NCBI GenBank assembly: GCA_024400295.1 | Contig: JAKSNA010000009.1 | Location: forward strand, 1-64,000 | Length of the DNA stretch: 64,000 nt | Origin: Bacteroidales bacterium | Lineage (GTDB): Bacteria; Bacteroidota; Bacteroidia; Bacteroidales; F082 | Direction: 5' to 3' | Shown: one piece after another, positions 33,195 through 40,926 of the stretch | How positions within the stretch are numbered: the stretch's first letter is position 1 | How the letters are laid out: every line of letters begins with the position of its first letter | The notes under the pieces: model-generated | What the model saw: only the letters and a program-made list of their open reading frames with translations | What the model was told of the DNA's origin: nothing | The model's database searches: none | Position numbers and translations under genes: made by a program

Positions 33195-33445
33195 AATTAA
33201 ATAAGCATAATTTTTTCTTTAAATCATTAAATATCAAATAATTAAGAAGAAGATAATTTTTAAAACCAACATGTTATAAATCATAGCGTTTGCTATTTAT
33301 TCGAGATGCCCTAAAAATTTGCCGATTCTAAAAGCATCACATTGAATAAGTTCAGTAAATGTTCGCGCTAAGCGTGGACGGAACTTATTGTGATGCGGGT
33401 TACGGCAAATCTCCCAGGGCTCATAAGGAAAGTCCCGCTTTTTTT
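33195..33445 (+). ncRNA. putative structured RNA ending in a terminator
   Basis: Between a good promoter and a run of seven T (33439-33445) lies a long imperfect hairpin. Nested helices: GCCCT/AGGGC (33308-33312 with 33416-33420), ATTTGCCG/CGGCAAAT (33317-33324 with 33403-33410), GCATCAC/GTGATGC (33334-33340 with 33390-33396), AATAAGTTC/GAACTTATT (33345-33353 with 33381-33389), and an apical 7-bp helix (33361-33367 with 33373-33379). GCGGG (33395-33399) can instead pair with CCCGC (33434-33438) to make the terminator. A rod with internal bubbles resembles 6S RNA, which has a Bacteroidota variant (6S-Flavo), but I cannot verify that; a leader attenuator for mod is the alternative. Confidence 0.5.
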
Positions 33446-33507
33446 ATGTCCAAAAGAAATTTGCCACCCGCATTCTCGAAATAAGTTGCTGACGCTGAAA
33501 ATAGCGA

Positions 33508-35175
33508 ATGCCGATGAATGCAACTAAACAATCACTTATTGCCGAAATCGAGAGACGTGTTTCGGACAGAATTTTGGAGCAGACCAATGCCGATTTGCTC
33601 ATCAAATTGATTAACAATGCCGATTCGCTTGATGAGGCGATAAATATTGCTGCATTAGGCACAACCTACCGACGCACTGGTTTGCATTTCGATAAGCGTC
33701 TGGAAAAAATGAGCGACACCATCAAATATTTCAGAAAGAACGAAGCTCTCTCGTTTCATACTGACGACAGCAAACCCACGCACAAACTCATCATTGGCGA
33801 CAACTATGAAGCGCTGCAAAATCTTCTGATTCAGTATCGTGGCAAGGTAGATGTAATCTACATCGACCCACCATACGGCAAGGATTCTATGGGCGAGTTT
33901 GCACGAACCAACTATAACAATGCCATTACGCGCGACAACCTGCTCTCCATGCTCTATCCCCGTTTGGTTTTGGCAAGGCAACTTTTGTCGGATGACGGCG
34001 TGATTTTTTGCTCCATTGATGACAAGAACCAGGCGTATGTGAAGTGTTTGATGGACGAGGTATTTGGAGAGGAAAATTTTATTGCTTGTGCTCCAAGAAA
34101 AACGGGTGCTGGTGATGCAGCCACAAGGTCGTCTTCCGAACTTCGCAAACCATTTGATTATCTTTTGATCTTTAAAAGAGGAAATGATACCGAATTACAA
34201 AAGAAAATTGTAGGCGAAAAAGAATATAAGTATAGCGATAAACTTGGTAATTATAAATTAGATAAGTTTCAAGCGAGTGGTTCTGATGCGACTCGACAAG
34301 CAAGACCTAATTTATATTATCCAATTTATGTTACAAAAGAGAAATATTTAACATTGAAAGAAACAGAGGATTGTATTAAAACAATATTTCCACAACAAGT
34401 AAATGGTGTGGATGGCCGTTGGATGTGGAAGCCTGAGAAGTTTGAAAAAGACAAAGATGATTATCTTTTTTACGATGGAACAACCATTTATCGTAAAACA
34501 TATTATGATGAAGAACAAGACCAAAATGTCTATCAAGTTGAAAAGGCTTGGATAGATGGTGGCGATTGTAGAAATGCAAAAGGAACTACAGATTTGAATG
34601 AAATTGTTGGCAAAAGTATCTTCAAAAATCCAAAGCCAATAGGTCTTATTGAGTGGTGTATAAATCTTGTTCCCTACAAAGAAAATCAAATAATTCTTGA
34701 CTTCTTTGGTGGAAGTGGCACAACAGGCCATGCCGTTTTAGACCTTAACCGCAGCGAAGCCAAAAACGGTGATTTATACGAAGAAGCAAAGCCAGAAGGC
34801 AATCGCACATTCATTCTTTGCCAACTAAATGAAAAGACCGACACAACGCCTAACGGCATCGCCTATGACGTAACTGCCAAACGCTTGAAACGAGTGATGA
34901 CTGGTGAGTGCTACGACGGCACAAAAGATTTTGAATGGATCAAGAAAAACAAGCCGTACGGAGGTAATCTTGATGTGTATGAAATAGAGAGCGTTTCTAA
35001 CTTTGAGTGGACAGAGGGTAAGACACCTTTTGACGTAATTGACGAAACACTTTATGGGAAAGAGAAGTTCGCAAACATAAAGGATAAAATAGATTGGGTT
35101 TGCAGTAATTTTGACAAAACGCAACAATGCCTCGAAAGTGGCGAAGAATGGTTAAAAAGGATTATGGAGGAGTAG
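33508..35175 (+). CDS. mod: type III restriction-modification DNA methyltransferase (Mod)
   Basis: Methylates adenine in an asymmetric site and supplies sequence recognition to the type III complex. The 555-residue protein has beta-class order: catalytic DPPY (residues 120-123), target-recognition region about 190-390, then the SAM-binding DFFGGSGTTGHAV near 398. The DNA of the recognition region (about 34080-34680) is visibly more AT-rich than the rest of the gene, which suggests exchange of that domain. ATG 33508 is the first possible start (in-frame TAG six bases upstream). No simple-sequence repeat for phase variation is visible. res begins 3 bases after the stop. Confidence 0.93.
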   Translation: MPMNATKQSLIAEIERRVSDRILEQTNADLLIKLINNADSLDEAINIAALGTTYRRTGLHFDKRLEKMSDTIKYFRKNEALSFHTDDSKPTHKLIIGDNYEALQNLLIQYRGKVDVIYIDPPYGKDSMGEFARTNYNNAITRDNLLSMLYPRLVLARQLLSDDGVIFCSIDDKNQAYVKCLMDEVFGEENFIACAPRKTGAGDAATRSSSELRKPFDYLLIFKRGNDTELQKKIVGEKEYKYSDKLGNYKLDKFQASGSDATRQARPNLYYPIYVTKEKYLTLKETEDCIKTIFPQQVNGVDGRWMWKPEKFEKDKDDYLFYDGTTIYRKTYYDEEQDQNVYQVEKAWIDGGDCRNAKGTTDLNEIVGKSIFKNPKPIGLIEWCINLVPYKENQIILDFFGGSGTTGHAVLDLNRSEAKNGDLYEEAKPEGNRTFILCQLNEKTDTTPNGIAYDVTAKRLKRVMTGECYDGTKDFEWIKKNKPYGGNLDVYEIESVSNFEWTEGKTPFDVIDETLYGKEKFANIKDKIDWVCSNFDKTQQCLESGEEWLKRIMEE

Positions 35176-35178
35176 GAC

Positions 35179-37206
35179 ATGTTACAAGAAGCAAAAGACC
35201 TGCAAAACCAAGCTGTCACTAAATTGGTTTCCGTGCTTTCGCAAGGGAAAAAGGAATATACTTTCAAAGCACCGACCGGCAGCGGCAAGACCTACATGAT
35301 GGCGGATTTTATGAACCGCATTCTCGCTGCCAACAAAAATATAGTCTTTATTGTGTCGTCGCTTTCAAAAAGCGAATTGGCGGAACAGAATTACAATTCC
35401 TTTTGCGCGTTGGTGCAAAACGGAACATTTCCCAATCTGAATCCCTATCTGATAAATTCCGAATCGAGCGGCGAAGGTGCGTCGCATATTCCTATGGATT
35501 ACAATGTGTACGTGCTACCACGCGATTTGTACAAAGACAAAAGCAAACTCAAGGAGGAAGGAACTTTCCTGAATTTCCTGCAAGCAACCACAGGCGATTT
35601 GCAAAAAGGCACGGCTGGAAAATTTATTTATGTCATCAAAGACGAGTGCCATATCGCCACCTCAAATCTCGATGAATTAGGCTCCTATTTCTCCGTTGTT
35701 ATCAATTATTCCGCAACGCCAAAGCTGTCACGCAGACAATTGCCCGATGTGGAAATTTCAAACAACTCTGCCCAAGAAGCAAAATTGATAAAGCAAGTTG
35801 AGTTTCAGCCCGAAACAGATTCTCTTGATATGGCGCTTGATAAATTTGAAAGAATCAAAGCCGATTATACAAATAAATTGCGTGTAAATCCATGTTTCAT
35901 CATTCAGATATCAAATAAGGAAAGGGCAGAAGAAGAGTTGAATAACAACATATTCCCAACTCTAAACAACATAAAACACCAAGATTTGAAGTGGGTTTAT
36001 ATTACTGGCGACAAGTCAGGCAATGGCTGCAAAACCAACGACTCAGGGTTGAACAAGCTCAAGGTGTCGAAGTGGAAAGAGTATATGAAAGGGAAAGAAT
36101 CAAGCATTTCGGTTATCATTTTCAAGATGGTTATTTCCGAAGGTTGGGATATTCCGCGAGCATGTATGCTCTATCAAGTGCGTGATACGCAAAGCAGGCA
36201 ACTCGATGAGCAAGTAATGGGACGAGTTCGCCGCAATCCGCGACTGTTGGATTTTGAGCGTTTGCCGAAAGATGCGCAGGACTTGGCCTCAACAGCTTGG
36301 GTTTGGGGCATAAAACCAAAAGAAATGGGACTTCCCAAGCAGGTAAATTTATTCAAAAATTATGGAATTGAAACTGAAATACGTGTAACACCAACCAAAT
36401 TGGAGGTGGAAAAAATCAAGAATGATTTGGATGTTGCTGCAATATTGGAAGATGCCAAACCAAAACTGACAGGAGACAATATTTTTGAGATGTATCGTTC
36501 TTTAATGAATTTGGGTGATGAAATTCAGGAAATGTGTTATGATTATGCCGACACATACCAAAAGTGGCGTCTGTTTGTTGAGAAATCAGGAGAAATAAAA
36601 AAGAAATACCAAACGTATATTACTGATTATGAAAGTAGTATGAGCATTTGCAGTGATGTTACATTTCCTTATGGAAGTTGCTACAATGAAACGGAGAGAA
36701 CATTGACACTTGATGATTGGGTCTGGTATAGAAAGGAAGGAGACGATATTTCCGATGAATTTTCATTTGATAGTGAAGCTGAAAAAAAGTGGGCTGAAGT
36801 GTTGAAAGATATTCGGCAAAAAAGTATCTGTGAAACAAACATATTACAAAAGGATGATAATAAATTCTTGTGGGGCAAGAACTTTCCGCTCAATTCGGAA
36901 ATAAAATTTGAATATTTTTCTGATGGCGTACACTCGTCTTATCCTGATTTTGTAATGAAAGACAAGAAAGGGAGGATACACATTTTTGAAGTGAAAAGCG
37001 TGAACGTCTCGTCAGCGCAAAATATCGGCAAAGAGGAGTACGAGGCAAAAATCAGAAGTTTGAAAGAGTGTTATAAGGCTTGTTCGAAAAAAACAAAACA
37101 CATTTTCTATTTGCCTATTTTAGAGGGAAGCACATGGAAAATAACCAAGTTTGAGAAAGGAGAGGAAACAACGATAGACAGAAAAACATTTGCAGATAGT
37201 CTGTAG
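35179..37206 (+). CDS. res: type III restriction enzyme Res subunit
   Basis: ATP-dependent translocase and endonuclease partner of Mod. The 675-residue protein has superfamily-2 helicase motifs: Walker A APTGSGKT (31-38), DECH (155-158), SATPK, and motif VI QVMGRVRRNPR. The C-terminal nuclease reads YPDFVMKDKKG then IFEVKSV (PD...ExK, about 587-606). It is shorter than EcoP1I-type Res, but all catalytic elements are present. It starts 3 bases after mod and must be co-transcribed. Confidence 0.92.
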   Translation: MLQEAKDLQNQAVTKLVSVLSQGKKEYTFKAPTGSGKTYMMADFMNRILAANKNIVFIVSSLSKSELAEQNYNSFCALVQNGTFPNLNPYLINSESSGEGASHIPMDYNVYVLPRDLYKDKSKLKEEGTFLNFLQATTGDLQKGTAGKFIYVIKDECHIATSNLDELGSYFSVVINYSATPKLSRRQLPDVEISNNSAQEAKLIKQVEFQPETDSLDMALDKFERIKADYTNKLRVNPCFIIQISNKERAEEELNNNIFPTLNNIKHQDLKWVYITGDKSGNGCKTNDSGLNKLKVSKWKEYMKGKESSISVIIFKMVISEGWDIPRACMLYQVRDTQSRQLDEQVMGRVRRNPRLLDFERLPKDAQDLASTAWVWGIKPKEMGLPKQVNLFKNYGIETEIRVTPTKLEVEKIKNDLDVAAILEDAKPKLTGDNIFEMYRSLMNLGDEIQEMCYDYADTYQKWRLFVEKSGEIKKKYQTYITDYESSMSICSDVTFPYGSCYNETERTLTLDDWVWYRKEGDDISDEFSFDSEAEKKWAEVLKDIRQKSICETNILQKDDNKFLWGKNFPLNSEIKFEYFSDGVHSSYPDFVMKDKKGRIHIFEVKSVNVSSAQNIGKEEYEAKIRSLKECYKACSKKTKHIFYLPILEGSTWKITKFEKGEETTIDRKTFADSL

Positions 37207-37210
37207 TACC

Positions 37211-37282
37211 GAAAACTATTCTGATTACATTCAAAGCGATGACTGGAAGTTGTTGAAAGATGCGGTGACTGCCACAATCTAA
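37211..37282 (+). pseudogene. short coding relic after res
   Basis: A 23-residue frame ending at TAA 37280-37282 (ENYSDYIQSDDWKLLKDAV in part) looks protein-like, is out of frame with res, and has no start. It may be the C-terminus of a deleted gene. Family not recognised. Confidence 0.3.
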
Positions 37283-37285
37283 GAC

Positions 37286-37322
37286 AAAAACCCGGAGCTG
37301 ACCTTCGATAATCCGCTCCGGG
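37286..37322 (-). terminator. terminator for the former arginine deiminase gene
   Basis: CCCGGAGC (37291-37298) pairs perfectly with GCTCCGGG (37315-37322); on the minus strand the stem is followed by TTTTTGT. It lies 29 bases beyond the stop of the deiminase relic. It may now terminate nitroreductase transcripts. Confidence 0.75.
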
Positions 37323-37351
37323 CTCGTTACTTAATTTGATAAATCAATCCT

Positions 37352-37459
37352 TTACCAATCGACTTTCTGGCGTTTGAGCGGCATCGTCATGCATCTGGCG
37401 CCGCCGCCTCTGCACGACAGCTCGTTGCCTTGGAATGCCACGACGCAAATAATGTTAAA
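37352..37459 (-). pseudogene. arginine deiminase C-terminal remnant
   Basis: Minus-strand translation gives VVAFQGNELSCRGGGARCMT followed by MPLKRQKVDW and stop TAA (37354-37352). GNELS...RCMxMPL is the end of arginine deiminase, including the catalytic Cys of RCM. The other roughly 370 residues are absent and the frame is lost upstream of about 37460. The former gene's terminator survives downstream. Confidence 0.7.
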
Positions 37460-37549
37460 CGCCCCGAATGACCCGCAACGCCAACAGCAAAGCCGAGAAC
37501 CAATGCCTCGAATGGGAATGGTATGCCTCCAAACAAGCCTTGTGCGTCA

Positions 37550-38167
37550 TTACTTGACCCAGAAAACATAATTGTCTTTCCTCGGTCTCGCCGTTGGGTA
37601 GTCGCCCTTCACGTAGCCGAGGATGCAGTTGCCGATGCCGACGTATTTTGTGTCGTCAATGCCGAGGCCGCGGAGTATCGCCTTGCCTTCTTCGGTCTCG
37701 AACACCTCTTTAGCGCGGTGTATCCAGCATGAGCCGAGCCCTTTGGCGTGCGCTGCGTTCAGGAGGTTGCCCATCACGAGCGATCCGTCTTCCTTCCACG
37801 TGAGCGCGGCTGTGGTGTCGGCCAAGACCACCAGCACCACCGGGGCACCGTAGAACGGGTCCGTGTCGTTATCTTTGCCGAACACGCCGGCGTTGAGCTT
37901 GCTCAGCCTGTCGCGCACCTCACGGTTTGTCACCGCTATGATTATTGGGGCTTGCCTGTTCATCCCTGTCGGCGCGTAAGTGCCCGCCTTGCAGATTTCT
38001 TCAATCACCTCCATCGGAGGCACCTCGTCGGTGTAGCTGCGCACGCTGCGGCGCGTCAGCAGGTCTTCCATTGTTGAGTTCATCGCTTTTTCGTTTGTTT
38101 TTTCGCATTCGCTGCAACTGCTTGACAACAGTGCCGCCGCGATAATTGTTAAGATTAACTTCTTCAT
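37550..38167 (-). CDS. nitroreductase-family lipoprotein
   Basis: A 205-residue FMN-dependent nitroreductase-like protein. ATG 38167 gives a lipoprotein signal with lipobox SSSC (about Cys18); the longer frame upstream is rejected because the promoter (38188-38195) lies within it. The body has LLTRRSVRSY (FMN phosphate contacts), GTYAPTGMNRQ, and the C-terminal VGIGNCILGY. Most members are cytoplasmic, so membrane anchoring at the cell envelope is noteworthy. Substrate unknown. Confidence 0.82.
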   Translation of the reverse strand: MKKLILTIIAAALLSSSCSECEKTNEKAMNSTMEDLLTRRSVRSYTDEVPPMEVIEEICKAGTYAPTGMNRQAPIIIAVTNREVRDRLSKLNAGVFGKDNDTDPFYGAPVVLVVLADTTAALTWKEDGSLVMGNLLNAAHAKGLGSCWIHRAKEVFETEEGKAILRGLGIDDTKYVGIGNCILGYVKGDYPTARPRKDNYVFWVK

Positions 38168-38187
38168 TTTTATATTTATTTCGAGTG

Positions 38188-38195
38188 CAAAAATA
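38188..38195 (-). promoter_or_regulatory. -7 element for nitroreductase gene
   Basis: Minus-strand TATTTTTG followed by CACTCG, 21 bases before ATG 38167. Confidence 0.65.
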
Positions 38196-38333
38196 TGAAA
38201 AATTCGCATTGCAATCACGCAACTGAAAATTTTAAAATAACATGGGATTTTTAAAGATTAATTGTCAAAAAAAACATTGATATTGAGCAATAATTTTCAC
38301 GGTGTCCTTGTACCGTTTTTCGATTATTTTTAT

Positions 38334-38341
38334 TATCTTTG
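38334..38341 (+). promoter_or_regulatory. -7 element for fic-HAD operon
   Basis: TATCTTTG followed by CAGCG, 25 bases before ATG 38366; excludes the longer frame's start at 38339. Confidence 0.7.
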
Positions 38342-38365
38342 CAGCGTTTTTTAAACCTTTTTAAT

Positions 38366-39544
38366 ATGAAAAATTCGCATCAATATCCCGATTGGACGAC
38401 CGTCGAGTCGTTCGGATTCGAGCTTCGGGAACAACAAGCCGACTACAACATCCCGCCGTACAAAATCACCGATGAGATTATGAATCAGGTGGCGGAAATT
38501 GTGGAACTAATTTCCGAAATGGAGATCCTCAACCCTGACGGAATGCATCCGCTTCTCCGTAAGGAAAACAGAATCAAGACAATACAAGCTTCGCTGGCGA
38601 TTGAGAACAACACGCTGACCATTGAACAGGTGACCGACATCCTCGACGGGAAACACGTCGCCGGCTCCGAAAGGGAAATCAAGGAGGTGAAGAACGCGTT
38701 CAAGGCTTACGACCTGCTTCCTGACCTGGACCCTTATCTTGAAAAAGACCTGAAAAAAGCGCACGGTGTCCTGATGGGCGACCTCGTGGAAATCAGCGGC
38801 AAATACCGAAATAAGAGCGTCGGTGTCACTGACGGCGTGAACATCATTCACATGGCGCCGCCAAGCCATATCGTGCCGGCCAACATGTCGAACCTGTTCG
38901 CATGGGTCAGAAACAGCAAAGTGCATCCGCTGGTCAAAAGCTGCGTGTTCCATTACGAATTTGAGTTCATTCACCCGTTCCTCGACGGCAACGGACGCAT
39001 GGGGCGGCTCTGGCAGACGGCTCTTCTCGCAAAGTGGAAGCCGATTTTCGCATGGATCCCGATTGAGAATATCATCAGGGAAAACCAGCAGAATTACTAC
39101 AAGGTGCTGCTCATCGCCGACAACCGAGGAGAAAGCACGATATTCATAAAATTCATGCTCGACTGTATTCTCAAAACATTGAAAACCATGATTGTAAATG
39201 GTAAACTTGTCATCAATGAGAATAAGAAAAAACAAAATAGGTTTGAAAATGCATTGAAAAATGCATTGAAAAATGCATTGAAAACTAAAGATTATGAAGA
39301 TGACATTTATGGGATTGACCATCTTTTCGAGATAGACAAAAAACTAAACAAGGCATTTAAAAAGTCTATGGATATTTTGTCTATCATAAAGGAAAGTCCT
39401 GGCGCAAGTGCAAATGATTTTTCGCTAAAATTACAAATATCATTGAGATATGCAATGAATTTAATCAAAGCAATGAAAGACGGGAATATAATCCGTCGAG
39501 TAGGGCCTGACAAAGGCGGTCATTGGGAGATTGTTGAAATATAA
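38366..39544 (+). CDS. Fic protein with N-terminal inhibitory motif
   Basis: A 392-residue Fic-domain protein, probably an AMP-transferase modifying a protein Ser/Thr/Tyr. The active site is complete: HPFLDGNGRMGRL (HPFx[D/E]GNGRxxR). Upstream, SLAIEN (about residue 80) matches the [S/T]xxxE[G/N] inhibitory helix of class II Fic enzymes, whose Glu blocks ATP binding. The C-terminus is a winged-helix-like domain (SANDFSLKLQISLRYAMNLI), joined by a linker containing three NALK repeats from a 12-bp tandem repeat. The HAD gene follows 13 bases later. Target unknown. Confidence 0.88.
   Translation: MKNSHQYPDWTTVESFGFELREQQADYNIPPYKITDEIMNQVAEIVELISEMEILNPDGMHPLLRKENRIKTIQASLAIENNTLTIEQVTDILDGKHVAGSEREIKEVKNAFKAYDLLPDLDPYLEKDLKKAHGVLMGDLVEISGKYRNKSVGVTDGVNIIHMAPPSHIVPANMSNLFAWVRNSKVHPLVKSCVFHYEFEFIHPFLDGNGRMGRLWQTALLAKWKPIFAWIPIENIIRENQQNYYKVLLIADNRGESTIFIKFMLDCILKTLKTMIVNGKLVINENKKKQNRFENALKNALKNALKTKDYEDDIYGIDHLFEIDKKLNKAFKKSMDILSIIKESPGASANDFSLKLQISLRYAMNLIKAMKDGNIIRRVGPDKGGHWEIVEI
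39248..39283 (+). repeat. 12-bp in-frame tandem repeat inside fic
   Basis: Three exact copies of AATGCATTGAAA at 39248-39259, 39260-39271 and 39272-39283. The unit encodes NALK, so copy-number changes would lengthen or shorten the linker without a frameshift. Confidence 0.9.
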
Positions 39545-39557
39545 TAAACAGAAAAAA

Positions 39558-40157
39558 ATGATCAAGAACATTATTTTTGACTTCGGCGGCGTTCTTGTTG
39601 ACTGGAACCCGCATTATCTTTTTGATGATTATTTCAATAATGAGGAAAAGTCCGACTGGTTCATCAAAAACGTATGTAACAGCGAATGGAACGCACAGAT
39701 GGACTGCGGCAAGCCGTTTTCCGTGGCGGTGTCGGAAAGAATCGCGCAATTCCCTGATTATGAAGAGGCTATAAAACTTTATCAAACCGACTGGATGAAA
39801 ACGATGGGCGAGGAGATCCCCGGAATGTACAAACTTATCAAGTCATTGAAAGAGAACGGATTCCCTGTGATCTACGGACTGACAAACTGGTCGGCGGAGA
39901 CATTTCCAACAGTTCAGAAAAAATACGGGATTTTTAAGTTGATTGACAACATCGTTGTTTCCGGCGAGGAAAAACTTCTGAAGCCCAATCCTTTGATTTA
40001 CAAAATATTACTTGACAGATACAACCTCATTGCAGATGAATGTCTTTTCATTGACGACAATCAGGCCAATGTTGACGGCGCGATAAATGTCGGGCTGAAA
40101 TCTGTCAGATTTGAAGGTGCTGAAAAATTAAAGGATGACTTGAAGCGTTTGTTATAA
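39558..40157 (+). CDS. HAD-superfamily phosphatase (YihX-like)
   Basis: A 199-residue class IA HAD hydrolase: nucleophile motif IFDFGGVLVDW at the N-terminus, motif II GLTNWS, motif III lysine in KLLKPNPLIY, and motif IV CLFIDDNQANV. YihX-type members dephosphorylate sugar phosphates such as glucose-1-phosphate; the actual substrate is unknown. ATG 39558 is 13 bases after the fic stop. Its TAA lies in the palindrome TTATAA shared with the convergent transporter gene's stop. Confidence 0.85.
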   Translation: MIKNIIFDFGGVLVDWNPHYLFDDYFNNEEKSDWFIKNVCNSEWNAQMDCGKPFSVAVSERIAQFPDYEEAIKLYQTDWMKTMGEEIPGMYKLIKSLKENGFPVIYGLTNWSAETFPTVQKKYGIFKLIDNIVVSGEEKLLKPNPLIYKILLDRYNLIADECLFIDDNQANVDGAINVGLKSVRFEGAEKLKDDLKRLL

Positions 40158-40841
40158 ATCTTTGATTTTAAATATATTGTAAGATATATCACTATCGAAC
40201 ATATCTGTATCCTCGGCTTTTTTAAGGTGCTTCACCAAACGTTTTGTGAATGGCAGCATGACCACTTCATAAAGAGTTTTGGCAATTATTTGTATCGCCA
40301 TTATTTTTAACAATTCGCGTAACGGCATCAGTCCGCCGAAGGCAATCGGGAAGAAGATTATCGAGTCGGCGAACTCGCCGGCAAGCGACGACAAGACGGC
40401 ACGCACGGAGAAGTGTCGGCCATTGCTGGCAATCTTCATCTTGCTGATTACAAATGCGTTGAGGAACGAGCCGACCAAGAAAGCGCACAGACTCGCGACC
40501 AAAATCCTTGGTGCCAGATCGAACACGAACCTGAAAGCATCGTCGCCCTCCCAAAACGGAGCCGACGGCAACGCCACGGCAGCCTTGCAGAAAAGGACAA
40601 ATATCAGATTCATCATGAAACCTGTCCAGATTATCAGACGTGCTTTCTTGAAACCGTAAACCTCCGAGATGCAGTCGTTCAGAATGTACGAAATCGGGAA
40701 GACGAGGAAACCGCCTGTAAAAGTGATGTTCCAAACTTGTATAACCTTGGTTTCCAATAAGTTGGCAGTCACGAGACTGACACAAAAAAGTGCACCTATC
40801 AGGAAAAACGGCACACTCAAGCTGTTGTTCTTTGTTTTCAT
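40152..40841 (-). CDS. YhhQ/VUT-family queuosine-precursor transporter
   Basis: A 229-residue protein with about six membrane segments. The conserved ANLLETK, FPISYILNDCISEVYGFKKA and SSLAGEFADSIIFF blocks identify the YhhQ family, which takes up preQ0/preQ1 for queuosine synthesis. ATG 40841 is used because the promoter (40907-40914) leaves a 60-nt leader and the longer frame adds only 10 residues. The leader has a small hairpin (GACGC/GCGTC) but I see no preQ1 aptamer. Confidence 0.85.
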   Translation of the reverse strand: MKTKNNSLSVPFFLIGALFCVSLVTANLLETKVIQVWNITFTGGFLVFPISYILNDCISEVYGFKKARLIIWTGFMMNLIFVLFCKAAVALPSAPFWEGDDAFRFVFDLAPRILVASLCAFLVGSFLNAFVISKMKIASNGRHFSVRAVLSSLAGEFADSIIFFPIAFGGLMPLRELLKIMAIQIIAKTLYEVVMLPFTKRLVKHLKKAEDTDMFDSDISYNIFKIKDL

Positions 40842-40906
40842 TGCCTTGTTTTTAACGTGGTGTTCAAGCACACGGACGCATCTGCGTCAATGTCTGTTTC
40901 AGGGCG

Positions 40907-40914
40907 CAAAAATA
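40907..40914 (-). promoter_or_regulatory. -7 element for YhhQ-like gene
   Basis: Minus-strand TATTTTTG followed by CGCCC, about 66 bases before ATG 40841. Confidence 0.65.
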
Positions 40915-40926
40915 CTCAATTTTCCT

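Larger units (their letters stand above)
37207..37549. other. gene-poor stretch with two coding relics and a terminator
   Basis: This 343-base interval holds a 24-codon relic on the plus strand, a minus-strand terminator, and the tail of an arginine deiminase gene on the minus strand. From about 37460 to 37549 I see no intact gene; a minus-strand frame there is in a different phase from the deiminase tail. The interval looks like a scar beside the restriction-modification genes. Confidence 0.65.

Noticed and set aside
33275..33445. Structured region as a retron msr-msd or a group II intron
   Set aside because: No reverse transcriptase gene lies nearby; the next genes are a type III methyltransferase and restriction enzyme.
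37387..37569. 60-residue minus-strand frame after res
   Set aside because: It is in a different frame from the recognisable arginine deiminase tail, has no family similarity and overlaps the relic.
38507..39322. 271-residue minus-strand frame inside fic
   Set aside because: Antisense to an intact Fic gene; the long open length reflects codon bias in the real gene.
40842..40906. preQ1 riboswitch before the YhhQ-like gene
   Set aside because: None of the sequence features I know for preQ1 classes I-III could be matched in the leader.
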